A stretch of 64,000 bases of DNA from DAOTXS01 sp034435055 (GTDB lineage Bacteria > Chloroflexota > Anaerolineae > UBA4142), in assembly GCA_034435055.1 (NCBI GenBank), contig DAOTXS010000056.1:1-64000 (forward strand), read 5' to 3'. The notes below the pieces were generated by a model. The model did no database searches. It had not been told where the DNA came from and saw nothing but the letters and a program-made list of their open reading frames with translations. A program made the position numbers and the translations under genes. This document shows, piece after piece, positions 32,320-39,462 of this stretch (the first letter of the stretch is position 1; every line of letters begins with the position of its first letter).

Positions 32320-32754
32320 ATGGATGCACAGGTTAAACCGGTGACGACGATGGAAACGACAACCATCAAGCCCCTTGTCAATCTGACACCGCTCGCGGCG
32401 CAGAAAGTCAGTGGGTTGCTCGCCGAAAAAAATCTGAACGGTTACGGGTTGCGCGTGTTCGTTTCTGGCGGCGGTTGCTCCGGGTTTCAATACGGCATGG
32501 CATTCGAGAACACAACCGAAGACGGCGATTTCGTTTTCGAGTCGATGGGGGTACGCGTTTATCTCGATAGCGCGAGCGCGATGTACCTGGAAGGCGCAAC
32601 CGTCGATTACATCGACAGTTTGATGGGCGGCGGATTCAAGATCGAGAATCCGAACGCGGTCAGCACTTGTTCGTGTGGTCAATCGTTTGGCACCGAAGAA
32701 GGCGGGCACGCACACGCGAGCGGCGGCAGTGGTTGCGGTTGCGGACATCATTAG
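32320..32754 (+). CDS. A-type Fe-S carrier (ErpA/IscA-like) with Cys/His tail
   Basis: A 144-residue A-type carrier that passes Fe-S clusters to apoproteins. The three cluster ligands are C53 in SGGGCSGFQYG and C117/C119 in STCSCGQSF. Unusually, it continues with GGHAHASGGSGCGCGHH (about 129-144), a Gly/His/Cys tail that could bind extra metal. An N-terminal extension of about 20 residues (MDAQVKPVTTMETTT) precedes the fold. A promoter and strong SD lead directly into it, and a terminator follows. The link to the SufR-like gene upstream is positional. Confidence 0.92.
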   Translation: MDAQVKPVTTMETTTIKPLVNLTPLAAQKVSGLLAEKNLNGYGLRVFVSGGGCSGFQYGMAFENTTEDGDFVFESMGVRVYLDSASAMYLEGATVDYIDSLMGGGFKIENPNAVSTCSCGQSFGTEEGGHAHASGGSGCGCGHH

Positions 32755-32771
32755 AATCAAGCGTCAAACCA

Positions 32772-32807
32772 AAAGGCGAAGAGGAATTTTTCCTCTTCGC
32801 CTTTTTT
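32772..32807. terminator. Bidirectional terminator between erpA-like and nrfA
   Basis: A long hairpin (aaggcgaagaggaa / ttcctcttcgcctt) with an A run on the left and a T run on the right. It serves the plus-strand carrier gene and the minus-strand nrfA. Confidence 0.9.
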
Positions 32808-32832
32808 CATTGGTGCGCAATCTGCAAATCGT

Positions 32833-34149
32833 TTATTTCTTTGTTACTTTCAATGCTTCCAACTGTGCCTGTCGCGCAAAATCGATGGCGTTGGCAAGCG
32901 AACGCGCGGCTTCTTGCGGGCTATGGAAACCGGTGCTATTCTCTGCGGCAACAAAATCCCAGCGGAAGGTCGCTTTGCGTTGCAAGTCGCGTGCCTTGGC
33001 TAGTTCCGCATCCGTCGCGCCGGATTTCTGCGCAGCAACAATCGCATCAATCGCATCAACGATGGCGGTTTCAGCCGCACGGAGCAGGTCTGCCGTCTTG
33101 GTCTGAATATTGACCACGCGCGATTTCATTTCTTCTTCGCTGGCGCGATGACACGGCAAACATGCTTTGTCGATATTCGTCAATGGACTGCGCACCCAGT
33201 GATCGGAAACTTTGATCGCGCCTTCGCGGATGTATGGCATATGACAATCGGCGCAAGCGACACCGGAACGCGCGTGAATGCCAGTGCTCCACATCTCAAA
33301 TTCGGGATGTTGCACTTTGAGCATCGGCGCATTGGTTTCTTTATGCGTCCAATCTTTGAAGACATATTGGTTATAGTGCGCTTCCATATTTTCGATTTGA
33401 ACACCCTCTTGCAAAGTCTTGCCCTGACTCCACGGGAATGTCAAGATTTTGTTGTCGCCCTTGAAATAATATTCGACGTGGCATTGTGCGCAAACGTACG
33501 TCCGCATTTCCTGACGCGTCGCTTGTGTCCAATCGATGCCGCGCTCTTTGAGCGCGTTGATGAGCGCCGGACGCGTGATACGTAAATCCATCGTTTGCGG
33601 ATCGTGGCAATCGGCGCACGAACTGCCGAGATGCAATTGATCGGCGATGTCTTTGTACGGTACTTTGTTGAAATTCTCCCACCCCATTTGGGCGATCAAC
33701 TGCGGCGCTTCGGCGGCGTGACAATTAGCGCACGCACCCGGTTGTACGGTAGCTTGTTGACGCTTTGTTTCTTTTTGATCGATCAACGCATAATAATGGC
33801 CGCGTTCTTCTTTATAATCGACACTAAACGGCATCGCCGCCCAAATGCGTTTGAGCGCGGGAAATTTTTCCAGCTTGTCCCACGGCACCGATCCGCCGTA
33901 CGGCGTTTGCGTCTTGTCCTCTTTCGTTTTGACGTACGAATCGTACTCGCGCGGGAAATTTTTGCCCCACACCTCCGGGTTCAATTCATCCTCGGCAATC
34001 GAAACGATTTTCAGCGGATACTGTGCCGCTTCGGTTTTGCGTCCTTGGATGCTGGTCAACAAGTACGCCAAGCCCGCCATCACGAGCAAACCCACGACGA
34101 ACGCGGCGACAAGCCAGAGCCAACTACGATTTGCTTTGGTTTGCAACAT
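32833..34149 (-). CDS. nrfA: Pentahaem cytochrome c nitrite reductase (ammonia-forming)
   Basis: A 438-residue NrfA, reducing nitrite to ammonium with six electrons outside the membrane. There is an N-terminal TM/signal helix (WLWLVAAFVVGLLVMAGLAYL). Five haem motifs are present at residues 140-144 (CANCH), 178-182 (CADCH), 220-224 (CAQCH), 299-303 (CADCH) and 330-334 (CLPCH). The family signature LKVQHPEFEMW is present. The first motif, at the catalytic haem, is CXXCH rather than the CXXCK of E. coli NrfA; CXXCH forms are known in other lineages. nrfH lies 78 bp upstream on the same strand. Confidence 0.95.
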   Translation of the reverse strand: MLQTKANRSWLWLVAAFVVGLLVMAGLAYLLTSIQGRKTEAAQYPLKIVSIAEDELNPEVWGKNFPREYDSYVKTKEDKTQTPYGGSVPWDKLEKFPALKRIWAAMPFSVDYKEERGHYYALIDQKETKRQQATVQPGACANCHAAEAPQLIAQMGWENFNKVPYKDIADQLHLGSSCADCHDPQTMDLRITRPALINALKERGIDWTQATRQEMRTYVCAQCHVEYYFKGDNKILTFPWSQGKTLQEGVQIENMEAHYNQYVFKDWTHKETNAPMLKVQHPEFEMWSTGIHARSGVACADCHMPYIREGAIKVSDHWVRSPLTNIDKACLPCHRASEEEMKSRVVNIQTKTADLLRAAETAIVDAIDAIVAAQKSGATDAELAKARDLQRKATFRWDFVAAENSTGFHSPQEAARSLANAIDFARQAQLEALKVTKK

Positions 34150-34227
34150 TGCTACCCCCTATTTTGAATTTATGATTTTCGACAAGTTGTTCTTGACCAC
34201 TCTAAGATCAGAAATCGAAAAATGGTT

Positions 34228-34719
34228 TTACTTGCCGTGTCCCACACCGGCGTGACAGGTCAAACAATCGGTGGGATTCTTTTTGTCTTCGTGCGCGATG
34301 AACGATACCATTGCGCCGTGACAGTCCAAACAACTGTCGTGCGCGATGGCGCGATTCAACTCGGTGATGCGAATCGTTTCCGGAAAATCGTTCAACGTAA
34401 ACGCTTTGCTGTGATTGAATCCGTTGAGCGCCTTGATCGCGTACTTGGCGATGAACGACGAGTGCGGTGTGTGGCAATCGTTACACACCGCGACGGCACG
34501 ATGACTGCCACGTCCCCAGCCGTCGTACATCGCGCGCATCACGTGGCAGTTGTTGCACGCTTTGGGATCATCAGAAAAGTACGCCAAGCCGGCGGCGTAA
34601 TTGAACGTGTAGCCGCCTAAACCCACGATGCCGCCGCCCAACGCAAACAACGCAAGCCACGCGGCAAACGGAATCGAATAAAAGAATGATCCAATTTTTT
34701 CAGTCACCCGATTGAACAT
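34228..34719 (-). CDS. nrfH: Tetrahaem nitrite reductase small subunit NrfH
   Basis: A 163-residue NapC/NirT-family membrane cytochrome that passes electrons from menaquinol to NrfA. One TM helix (FAAWLALFALGGGIVGLGGY), then haem sites at C55-H59, C79-H83, C130-H134 and C152-H156. The first reads CNNCHVM, with the Met next to the motif as in NrfH. A GGGGAG site lies 5 nt before the ATG at 34719, and a good promoter lies about 85 bp upstream. With nrfA this makes a respiratory or detoxifying nitrite ammonification unit. Confidence 0.95.
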   Translation of the reverse strand: MFNRVTEKIGSFFYSIPFAAWLALFALGGGIVGLGGYTFNYAAGLAYFSDDPKACNNCHVMRAMYDGWGRGSHRAVAVCNDCHTPHSSFIAKYAIKALNGFNHSKAFTLNDFPETIRITELNRAIAHDSCLDCHGAMVSFIAHEDKKNPTDCLTCHAGVGHGK

Positions 34720-34805
34720 CGGATTCTCCCCTGATCTGACGATGAGTTGCAAAAATAAACGCCTTCAAACCCAAGGTGATTTAAAAGCGCGGGCATCGCG
34801 CATCA

Positions 34806-34834
34806 ATTCTAACACAAGTCATAATTTCTGCCAA
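34806..34834 (-). promoter_or_regulatory. Promoter of nrfHA
   Basis: On the minus strand: TTGGCA (34834-34829), 17-bp spacer, TAGAAT (34811-34806). It predicts a leader of about 80 nt before nrfH. It is back to back with the yqeY promoter. Confidence 0.65.
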
Positions 34835-34847
34835 AGTCACTTCGGCT

Positions 34848-34876
34848 TTGACATGTTTTCCACCCTGCATTACAAT
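34848..34876 (+). promoter_or_regulatory. Promoter of the YqeY-like gene
   Basis: TTGACA (34848-34853), 17-bp spacer, TACAAT (34871-34876); the ATG at 34907 follows an AAGGAG site. Confidence 0.8.
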
Positions 34877-34906
34877 GCGTGCAGTGCAATCAAGGAGCAA
34901 ATTTAA

Positions 34907-35347
34907 ATGGGACTGAAAGAACAACTTGCCGAAGACTTGAAAACGGCGATGAAAGCCAAAGACGACAAGCGGGTGGCGGCGATTCGAATGTTGCGCGACG
35001 CAATTGCCAAAGCCGAACTCGCCCGGCCCGCCGACAAACCGATGACCGAAGCCGATTTGTTGAGCATTGTCGATAAGCAAGTGAAACAGCGCCGCGAATC
35101 GATTGAGCTATTCCAACAAGGCAAGCGGTTTGATTTGGTGGAACAAGAATCGGCAGAGCTGGCGGTGCTGGAAAAATATCTCCCGGCACAATTATCGCGC
35201 GACGAGGTCAAGGCACATGTCGAAGAAATCATTGCCGCGCTCGGGACAAAAGAATTTCCCAAAGTGATGCGCGAAGCCGCGAGCAAGTTGAAAGGACGCG
35301 CGGAGGGCAAGTTGGTGAATGAAGTAGTAAAAGAATTGACGGCGTAG
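34907..35347 (+). CDS. GatB/YqeY domain-containing protein
   Basis: A 146-residue YqeY-family protein, related to the tRNA-binding tail of GatB. MGLKEQLAEDLKTAMKAKD, LRDAIAKAEL and VLEKYLPAQLS, then the KVMREAASKLKGRAEGKLVN segment are typical. The family is thought to be linked to tRNA-dependent amidation, but a function for the stand-alone protein is not established. The length is normal. It is a single-gene unit with its own promoter and terminator, divergent from nrfHA. Confidence 0.9.
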   Translation: MGLKEQLAEDLKTAMKAKDDKRVAAIRMLRDAIAKAELARPADKPMTEADLLSIVDKQVKQRRESIELFQQGKRFDLVEQESAELAVLEKYLPAQLSRDEVKAHVEEIIAALGTKEFPKVMREAASKLKGRAEGKLVNEVVKELTA

Positions 35348-35376
35348 AACGCGCAATCCGTAGAAATAACGTACGC

Positions 35377-35409
35377 AAAAAGGGACAAGCAAATTGCTCG
35401 TCCCTTTTT
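35377..35409. terminator. Terminator after the YqeY-like gene
   Basis: aaaagggac-aagcaa pairs with ttgct-gtcccttttt in a long hairpin with A and T runs on either side, so it may serve both strands (the minus-strand small ORF ends at 35435). Confidence 0.85.
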
Positions 35410-35434
35410 CAATCAACCAAAACGGTCGCTATCT

Positions 35435-35605
35435 TTATTCAAAGGTCTGCAATGAATAAGATTGTGCTGCCAACCACAGATACTCATCGATCAGTTGGAT
35501 GGCGGTTCGCCCAATCAAGCACATCACCACAGTCAGCATTCCCGCCAGCGATCCAACCAGAACGCCACCAAAAGAAGCCATCGCCAATTCAGTTGGCATT
35601 TCCAT
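35435..35605 (-). CDS. Small (56-residue) single-span membrane protein
   Basis: A short reading frame with a very strong ribosome-binding site (AGAGGAGG, 5 nt before the ATG at 35605). It starts MEMPTELAMASFGGVLVGSL, continues AGMLTVVMCLIGRTAIQL as one hydrophobic helix of about 20 residues, and ends in a soluble tail of about 20 residues (IDEYLWLAAQSYSLQTFE). It lies alone on the minus strand between the YqeY terminator and the XTP phosphatase gene. I do not recognise a family. The SD and the clean TM pattern are the main support. Confidence 0.6.
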   Translation of the reverse strand: MEMPTELAMASFGGVLVGSLAGMLTVVMCLIGRTAIQLIDEYLWLAAQSYSLQTFE

Positions 35606-35711
35606 TGCTACCTCCTCTCTTTTGATTCACATTGTAAAGGAGTTAGCGCAATTTCTCAATGGGACTTGAGAACCGTCTTGTGTAGTACCATTGGGGGATG
35701 AAAAAATCTGG

Positions 35712-36254
35712 TCAGCGTTGCCTGATCTTCGTTTTGCGATATTGCGCCTTCCATAAAAACCGCACCACCGCGAGTTTCACAATCTCTTCGTACGCTCGCT
35801 GGCGATTGGACAATCCGCGTGTCAAAATTCCAATCGCGCCCATCTTGTGTTTGACATTCTTGATCTTCGCAAACTCGTCCATCGCCTCGCCCAACTCTGC
35901 GCCCGCACGGATTTTTCGGGCAATTTGATCCGGCAACAACATATTCGTCGAGCCGCCGATGCCCACGCGCCCGGCGCGATCGACCATCGCAACCCACGCG
36001 CACGTCATCACACCAAATTCCGTTTCGATAATCCCGGCTTCCAAACCGACACCAAAATCGGCATGCGTCATTTGACGCACTGCCCGCGCCCGGTTCACCG
36101 CGCCGCGCTGCGTTTGCCTATCGCCGCGCGGTTGCCCCGGCACGCCGGATTCTACTTCGCGCGCAACAAATTCCGCGCGCGGAAAAATTTTCTGCAGAAT
36201 CTTTTTCGCCGCGCGGATTTTGGTTGGATTAGAAGAACCAATAGCAATTTTCAT
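35712..36254 (-). CDS. Inosine/xanthosine triphosphatase (YjjX/DUF84)
   Basis: A 180-residue DUF84 NTPase that hydrolyses ITP and XTP and so keeps deaminated purines out of nucleic acids. IAIGSSNPTKIRAAKKIL at the start, VESGVPGQPRGDRQTQRGAVNRA with the substrate loop, and FGVGLEAGI are characteristic. Length is normal, with a basic C-terminal extension (WKAQYRKTKIRQR). A family B hairpin separates it from the MATE gene. Confidence 0.88.
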   Translation of the reverse strand: MKIAIGSSNPTKIRAAKKILQKIFPRAEFVAREVESGVPGQPRGDRQTQRGAVNRARAVRQMTHADFGVGLEAGIIETEFGVMTCAWVAMVDRAGRVGIGGSTNMLLPDQIARKIRAGAELGEAMDEFAKIKNVKHKMGAIGILTRGLSNRQRAYEEIVKLAVVRFLWKAQYRKTKIRQR

Positions 36255-36260
36255 TGCATG

Positions 36261-36325
36261 ACCAAAGACGGAAGACCGATGATGGACATTTCGATTATCC
36301 CTCAGCGGTCTTCGGTCAGACTTTG
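36261..36325. repeat. Palindromic repeat, family B, between yjjX-like and MATE genes
   Basis: accaaagacggaagaccg faces cggtcttcggtcagactttg. The right arm contains the last codons and stop of the MATE gene (stop 36316-36318). Confidence 0.75.
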
Positions 36326-37704
36326 AGCGTTTTCCATTTGCCCGCGCGAAATCGAGTGTACATCATAACCGCGCGCACGGCGAAATCGGCGAGCCAGCCG
36401 ATCCACATTCCAAACAAACCCAAACCGAGCGCGATGCCTAGCAAATAACCCACGACAATGCGCACTAACCAAATACCGATGAACGTTACCACGAGCGTCG
36501 CGCGCGTATCGCCGGCACCGCGCAACGCTTGCCCAAGAATCATCGCGACGGAAAGGAATGGTTGTCCAATCGCAATAAACAGCAAACACATTTCCGCCGG
36601 CGGAATCACGGTTGGATCATTGGTAAATAACAAAACTAACGGCTCGCGCCAAAGGATAAAACCGATGCCCATCAGCGTCATCCAAATCGTGCCATCCTTC
36701 AATGCTTCCCACGCGCTCTTTTCCGCGCGTTCGGGATTTTTCGCGCCCAGGTTTTGTCCCACCAACGTCAACGCCGCCACGCCAAACGCAAATGCCGGCA
36801 TAATCGAAAAATTTGAAATCGTGAACGCGACTTGTTGCGCCGCGTAATTGTTCGTGCCTAACGAAACCGCCATCCGCGCAAAAACGAGAAAGCCCAACTG
36901 AAAAACGATTTGCTCCACCGCCGACGGCAAACCGATGTTGAGAATCCGTGCCACCACATCACGATGAAAAGTCCAGCCGCCGCGCCACACGAGTTTCAAA
37001 ATCGAGCCGCGTTTGAAGAGGACGAACAAAACCAACGCCGCGCCCACCGCGCGCGCAATCGTCGTCGCCACCGCCGAACCGAGCGCGCCCAATTGCGGAA
37101 AACCGAAATTACCAAAGATGAGCAAATACGCCAGCACGATGTTGACGACGTTGATAAACCCGGTGATGTACATCGGCGTGCGCGTATCGCCCGCGCCGCG
37201 CAACGTCCCGCCGCCAACAAACATAATTCCCAGCGTCAGCGAAAACGTTCCAACAATACGCAAAAAACCCCCGCCGATGGCGTTCACTTCTGGCGTCGCG
37301 CCCATCACCATAACGATTTGATCGGCGAACAGCCACACGCCTGTGCCAATGAAACCGGATAATAAAACGGCAATCAGCATCGATTGCTTGGCAATTCGTT
37401 CGGCTTCGGGTTTATCCCCCGCGCCAATCGCGCGCGCGACAAGCGCGGTATTGCCCACCGCCAAACCCATAAACAGCACCTGGAGAAAAAAAGTCAACTG
37501 ACCGCCCAACCCCACACCGGCAATCGCATCCGCACCCAGTCGTCCGACAAAAATCATATCGACGACCATCAGCATCGTTTGCAGCAAATTTTCGACGAGC
37601 GAGGGCCACGCCAAGCGAAAGAGTTGGCGATTCAACGACACCGGCGCATCCGCCGGCGCGCGCGCCATTCCAATGCGATCTTTTACTCGATCAACAATTT
37701 CCAT
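36316..37704 (-). CDS. MATE-family multidrug/toxin efflux protein
   Basis: A 462-residue MATE transporter with about 12 TM helices. LFRLAWPSLVENLLQTMLMVVD, the repeated LRGAGDTRTPMYITG and LRGAGDTRATLVVTF halves (the two-fold MATE repeat), and FVGRLGADAIAGVGLG are typical. It exports cationic compounds by Na+ or H+ antiport; the specific substrate is unknown. No regulator is adjacent. Its C-terminal residues lie in a repeat. Confidence 0.92.
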   Translation of the reverse strand: MEIVDRVKDRIGMARAPADAPVSLNRQLFRLAWPSLVENLLQTMLMVVDMIFVGRLGADAIAGVGLGGQLTFFLQVLFMGLAVGNTALVARAIGAGDKPEAERIAKQSMLIAVLLSGFIGTGVWLFADQIVMVMGATPEVNAIGGGFLRIVGTFSLTLGIMFVGGGTLRGAGDTRTPMYITGFINVVNIVLAYLLIFGNFGFPQLGALGSAVATTIARAVGAALVLFVLFKRGSILKLVWRGGWTFHRDVVARILNIGLPSAVEQIVFQLGFLVFARMAVSLGTNNYAAQQVAFTISNFSIMPAFAFGVAALTLVGQNLGAKNPERAEKSAWEALKDGTIWMTLMGIGFILWREPLVLLFTNDPTVIPPAEMCLLFIAIGQPFLSVAMILGQALRGAGDTRATLVVTFIGIWLVRIVVGYLLGIALGLGLFGMWIGWLADFAVRAVMMYTRFRAGKWKTLKV

Positions 37705-37764
37705 TCACATCTCCCCAAACAGGTTATTCGATTATGCTCCGAAAGAGAATGCTGTCAAATCTAT

Positions 37765-37793
37765 TTGACTCACCGGTGTGAGTGTGCTACAAT
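37765..37793 (+). promoter_or_regulatory. Promoter of the leucyl aminopeptidase gene
   Basis: TTGACT (37765-37770), 17-bp spacer, TACAAT (37788-37793), followed by a leader of about 37 nt with TTTGGAGG before the GTG start. Confidence 0.8.
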
Positions 37794-37836
37794 TTTGCGT
37801 GCTCATTCTTAATATCATTCGTCTTTGGAGGCAATC

Positions 37837-39357
37837 GTGAAATTTCAAGTGCAGCGCGGCAATCTTGCAACGTGGCAAGGCGACGGCATCGTCGTCAATT
37901 TGTTCGAGGGGGTAACCGCGCCCGGCGGCGCAACCGGCGCAGTCGATCAAGCGTTGAATGGATTGATCAGCAAACTCATTGCGAAAGGCGACATCAAAGG
38001 TAAACTTGGTCACGCCACGATTGTGCACACGTTCGATAAATTACCGGCGGATCGTGTGTGTGTCGTCGGTCTCGGCAAAGCGGAAGACTTGACACTTGAC
38101 CGGGTGCGGCAAGCGGCGGCAAATGGTGTGAAAACGTTGCGCAACGCGGGCGCAAAAAATATCGCGACGATTGTTCACGGCGCGGGACACGGCGGACTGG
38201 AAATCGAAACCGCCGCGCAAGCGAACGTCGAAGGCATCCTCCTGGGTTTGTGGCGCTTCCGCAAATACTTTACCGGTCCCGATGAAACCGGCGACTTGGA
38301 TTCAGTAACCATTCTGGAAAACGATGCGACAAAACTTGCCGCGGTTCAAACCGGCGTCGAGCGCGGCACGATCATCGCCGAAGCAACGAATCTCGCGCGC
38401 GATATGGCAAACGAGCCGGGCAACACGCTGACACCCACGCGAATGGCGGAGATTGCGCGCGACATTGCGCAAAAGTATGGACTGGAATTTTACGTCATCG
38501 ACCGGGCGAAAGCGAAAGAACTGGGAATGGGCGCGTTTCTTGGCGTCGCGCAAGGCTCGGATGAGCCGCCGGCGATGATCGTTTTGCGTTACTGGGGTGC
38601 GGGGAAAGATGCCGCGCCGGGTCTGGGCATCGTCGGCAAAGCCATCACGTTCGATTCCGGCGGCATCTCGATCAAGTCGGCGGACGGAATGCAAGATATG
38701 AAGGGCGATATGTCCGGCGGCGCGGCGACAATTGCCGCGATGCAAGCCATCGCACAATTGAAACCGAAAATCAACGTGACCGGCATCGTGCCGGCGACGG
38801 AAAATATGCCAAGCGGCAAAGCGTACAAACCCGGCGATATTTTGAAAGCGATGAACGGCAAAACGATCGAGATCGTGAACACGGACGCGGAAGGGCGTTT
38901 GGTACTCGCCGATGGTTTGGCATACGCAACGCAAACGCTGAAACTTTCGCCGGTCGTCGATGCGGCAACACTCACCGGCGCGATGGTCGTCGCGTTGGGC
39001 AATCATCGCACCGGCGTGTTCTGCAACGACAAAGCGCTAACTGATTTGCTGTTCAACATCGGCGAAATGACCGGCGAAAAGAACTGGGCAATGCCGATGG
39101 ACGACGAGTACGCCGAGCAAATCAAAAGTGATTGGGCGGATATCAAAAATTCCGGCGGTCGCCCGGCGGGTTCGATCATCGGCGCAATGTTCTTGAAAAA
39201 TTTCGTCGGCGAAACGACGTGGGCGCATCTCGACATCGCCGGGAGTATTGGCGGCTTTATGGCATCCGGCAAAGATACCGGCTATAAAAATAAATTCGGT
39301 AACGGCACGCCAACGCGGACGTTTGTGAATCTGGCACTCGCACTCGCCGAAAAGTAG
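37837..39357 (+). CDS. pepA: Leucyl aminopeptidase (M17)
   Basis: A 506-residue M17 metallo-aminopeptidase, removing N-terminal residues from peptides in the cytoplasm with two metal ions. The catalytic domain shows GKAITFDSGGISIKSADGMQ-DMKGDMSGGAA, the family signature NTDAEGRLVLADGLAYA, and DAATLTGAMVVALGNH. The N-terminal domain (residues 1-170) is divergent, as usual. The GTG at 37837 has a GGAGG site 5 nt upstream; a TTG twelve bases earlier overlaps that site. A family C repeat follows the gene. Confidence 0.95.
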   Translation: MKFQVQRGNLATWQGDGIVVNLFEGVTAPGGATGAVDQALNGLISKLIAKGDIKGKLGHATIVHTFDKLPADRVCVVGLGKAEDLTLDRVRQAAANGVKTLRNAGAKNIATIVHGAGHGGLEIETAAQANVEGILLGLWRFRKYFTGPDETGDLDSVTILENDATKLAAVQTGVERGTIIAEATNLARDMANEPGNTLTPTRMAEIARDIAQKYGLEFYVIDRAKAKELGMGAFLGVAQGSDEPPAMIVLRYWGAGKDAAPGLGIVGKAITFDSGGISIKSADGMQDMKGDMSGGAATIAAMQAIAQLKPKINVTGIVPATENMPSGKAYKPGDILKAMNGKTIEIVNTDAEGRLVLADGLAYATQTLKLSPVVDAATLTGAMVVALGNHRTGVFCNDKALTDLLFNIGEMTGEKNWAMPMDDEYAEQIKSDWADIKNSGGRPAGSIIGAMFLKNFVGETTWAHLDIAGSIGGFMASGKDTGYKNKFGNGTPTRTFVNLALALAEK

Positions 39358-39371
39358 AAAACGCTCAAACT

Positions 39372-39442
39372 GCAAGGGAGCAGGGGAGCAGAGGCGCAGA
39401 GGAGAATTATCTTCTCAACCCCTCGCTCCTCTGCTCCTCTGC
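39372..39442. repeat. Palindromic repeat, family C (agcaggggagc / gctcctctgc)
   Basis: gcagaggcgcagaggagaa (39389-39407) faces ttctcaacccctcgctcctc and tgctcctctgc (to 39442). It fills the gap between pepA and the methyltransferase gene. Confidence 0.8.
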
Positions 39443-39462
39443 ATTTTCTAGAAGGCAACACC

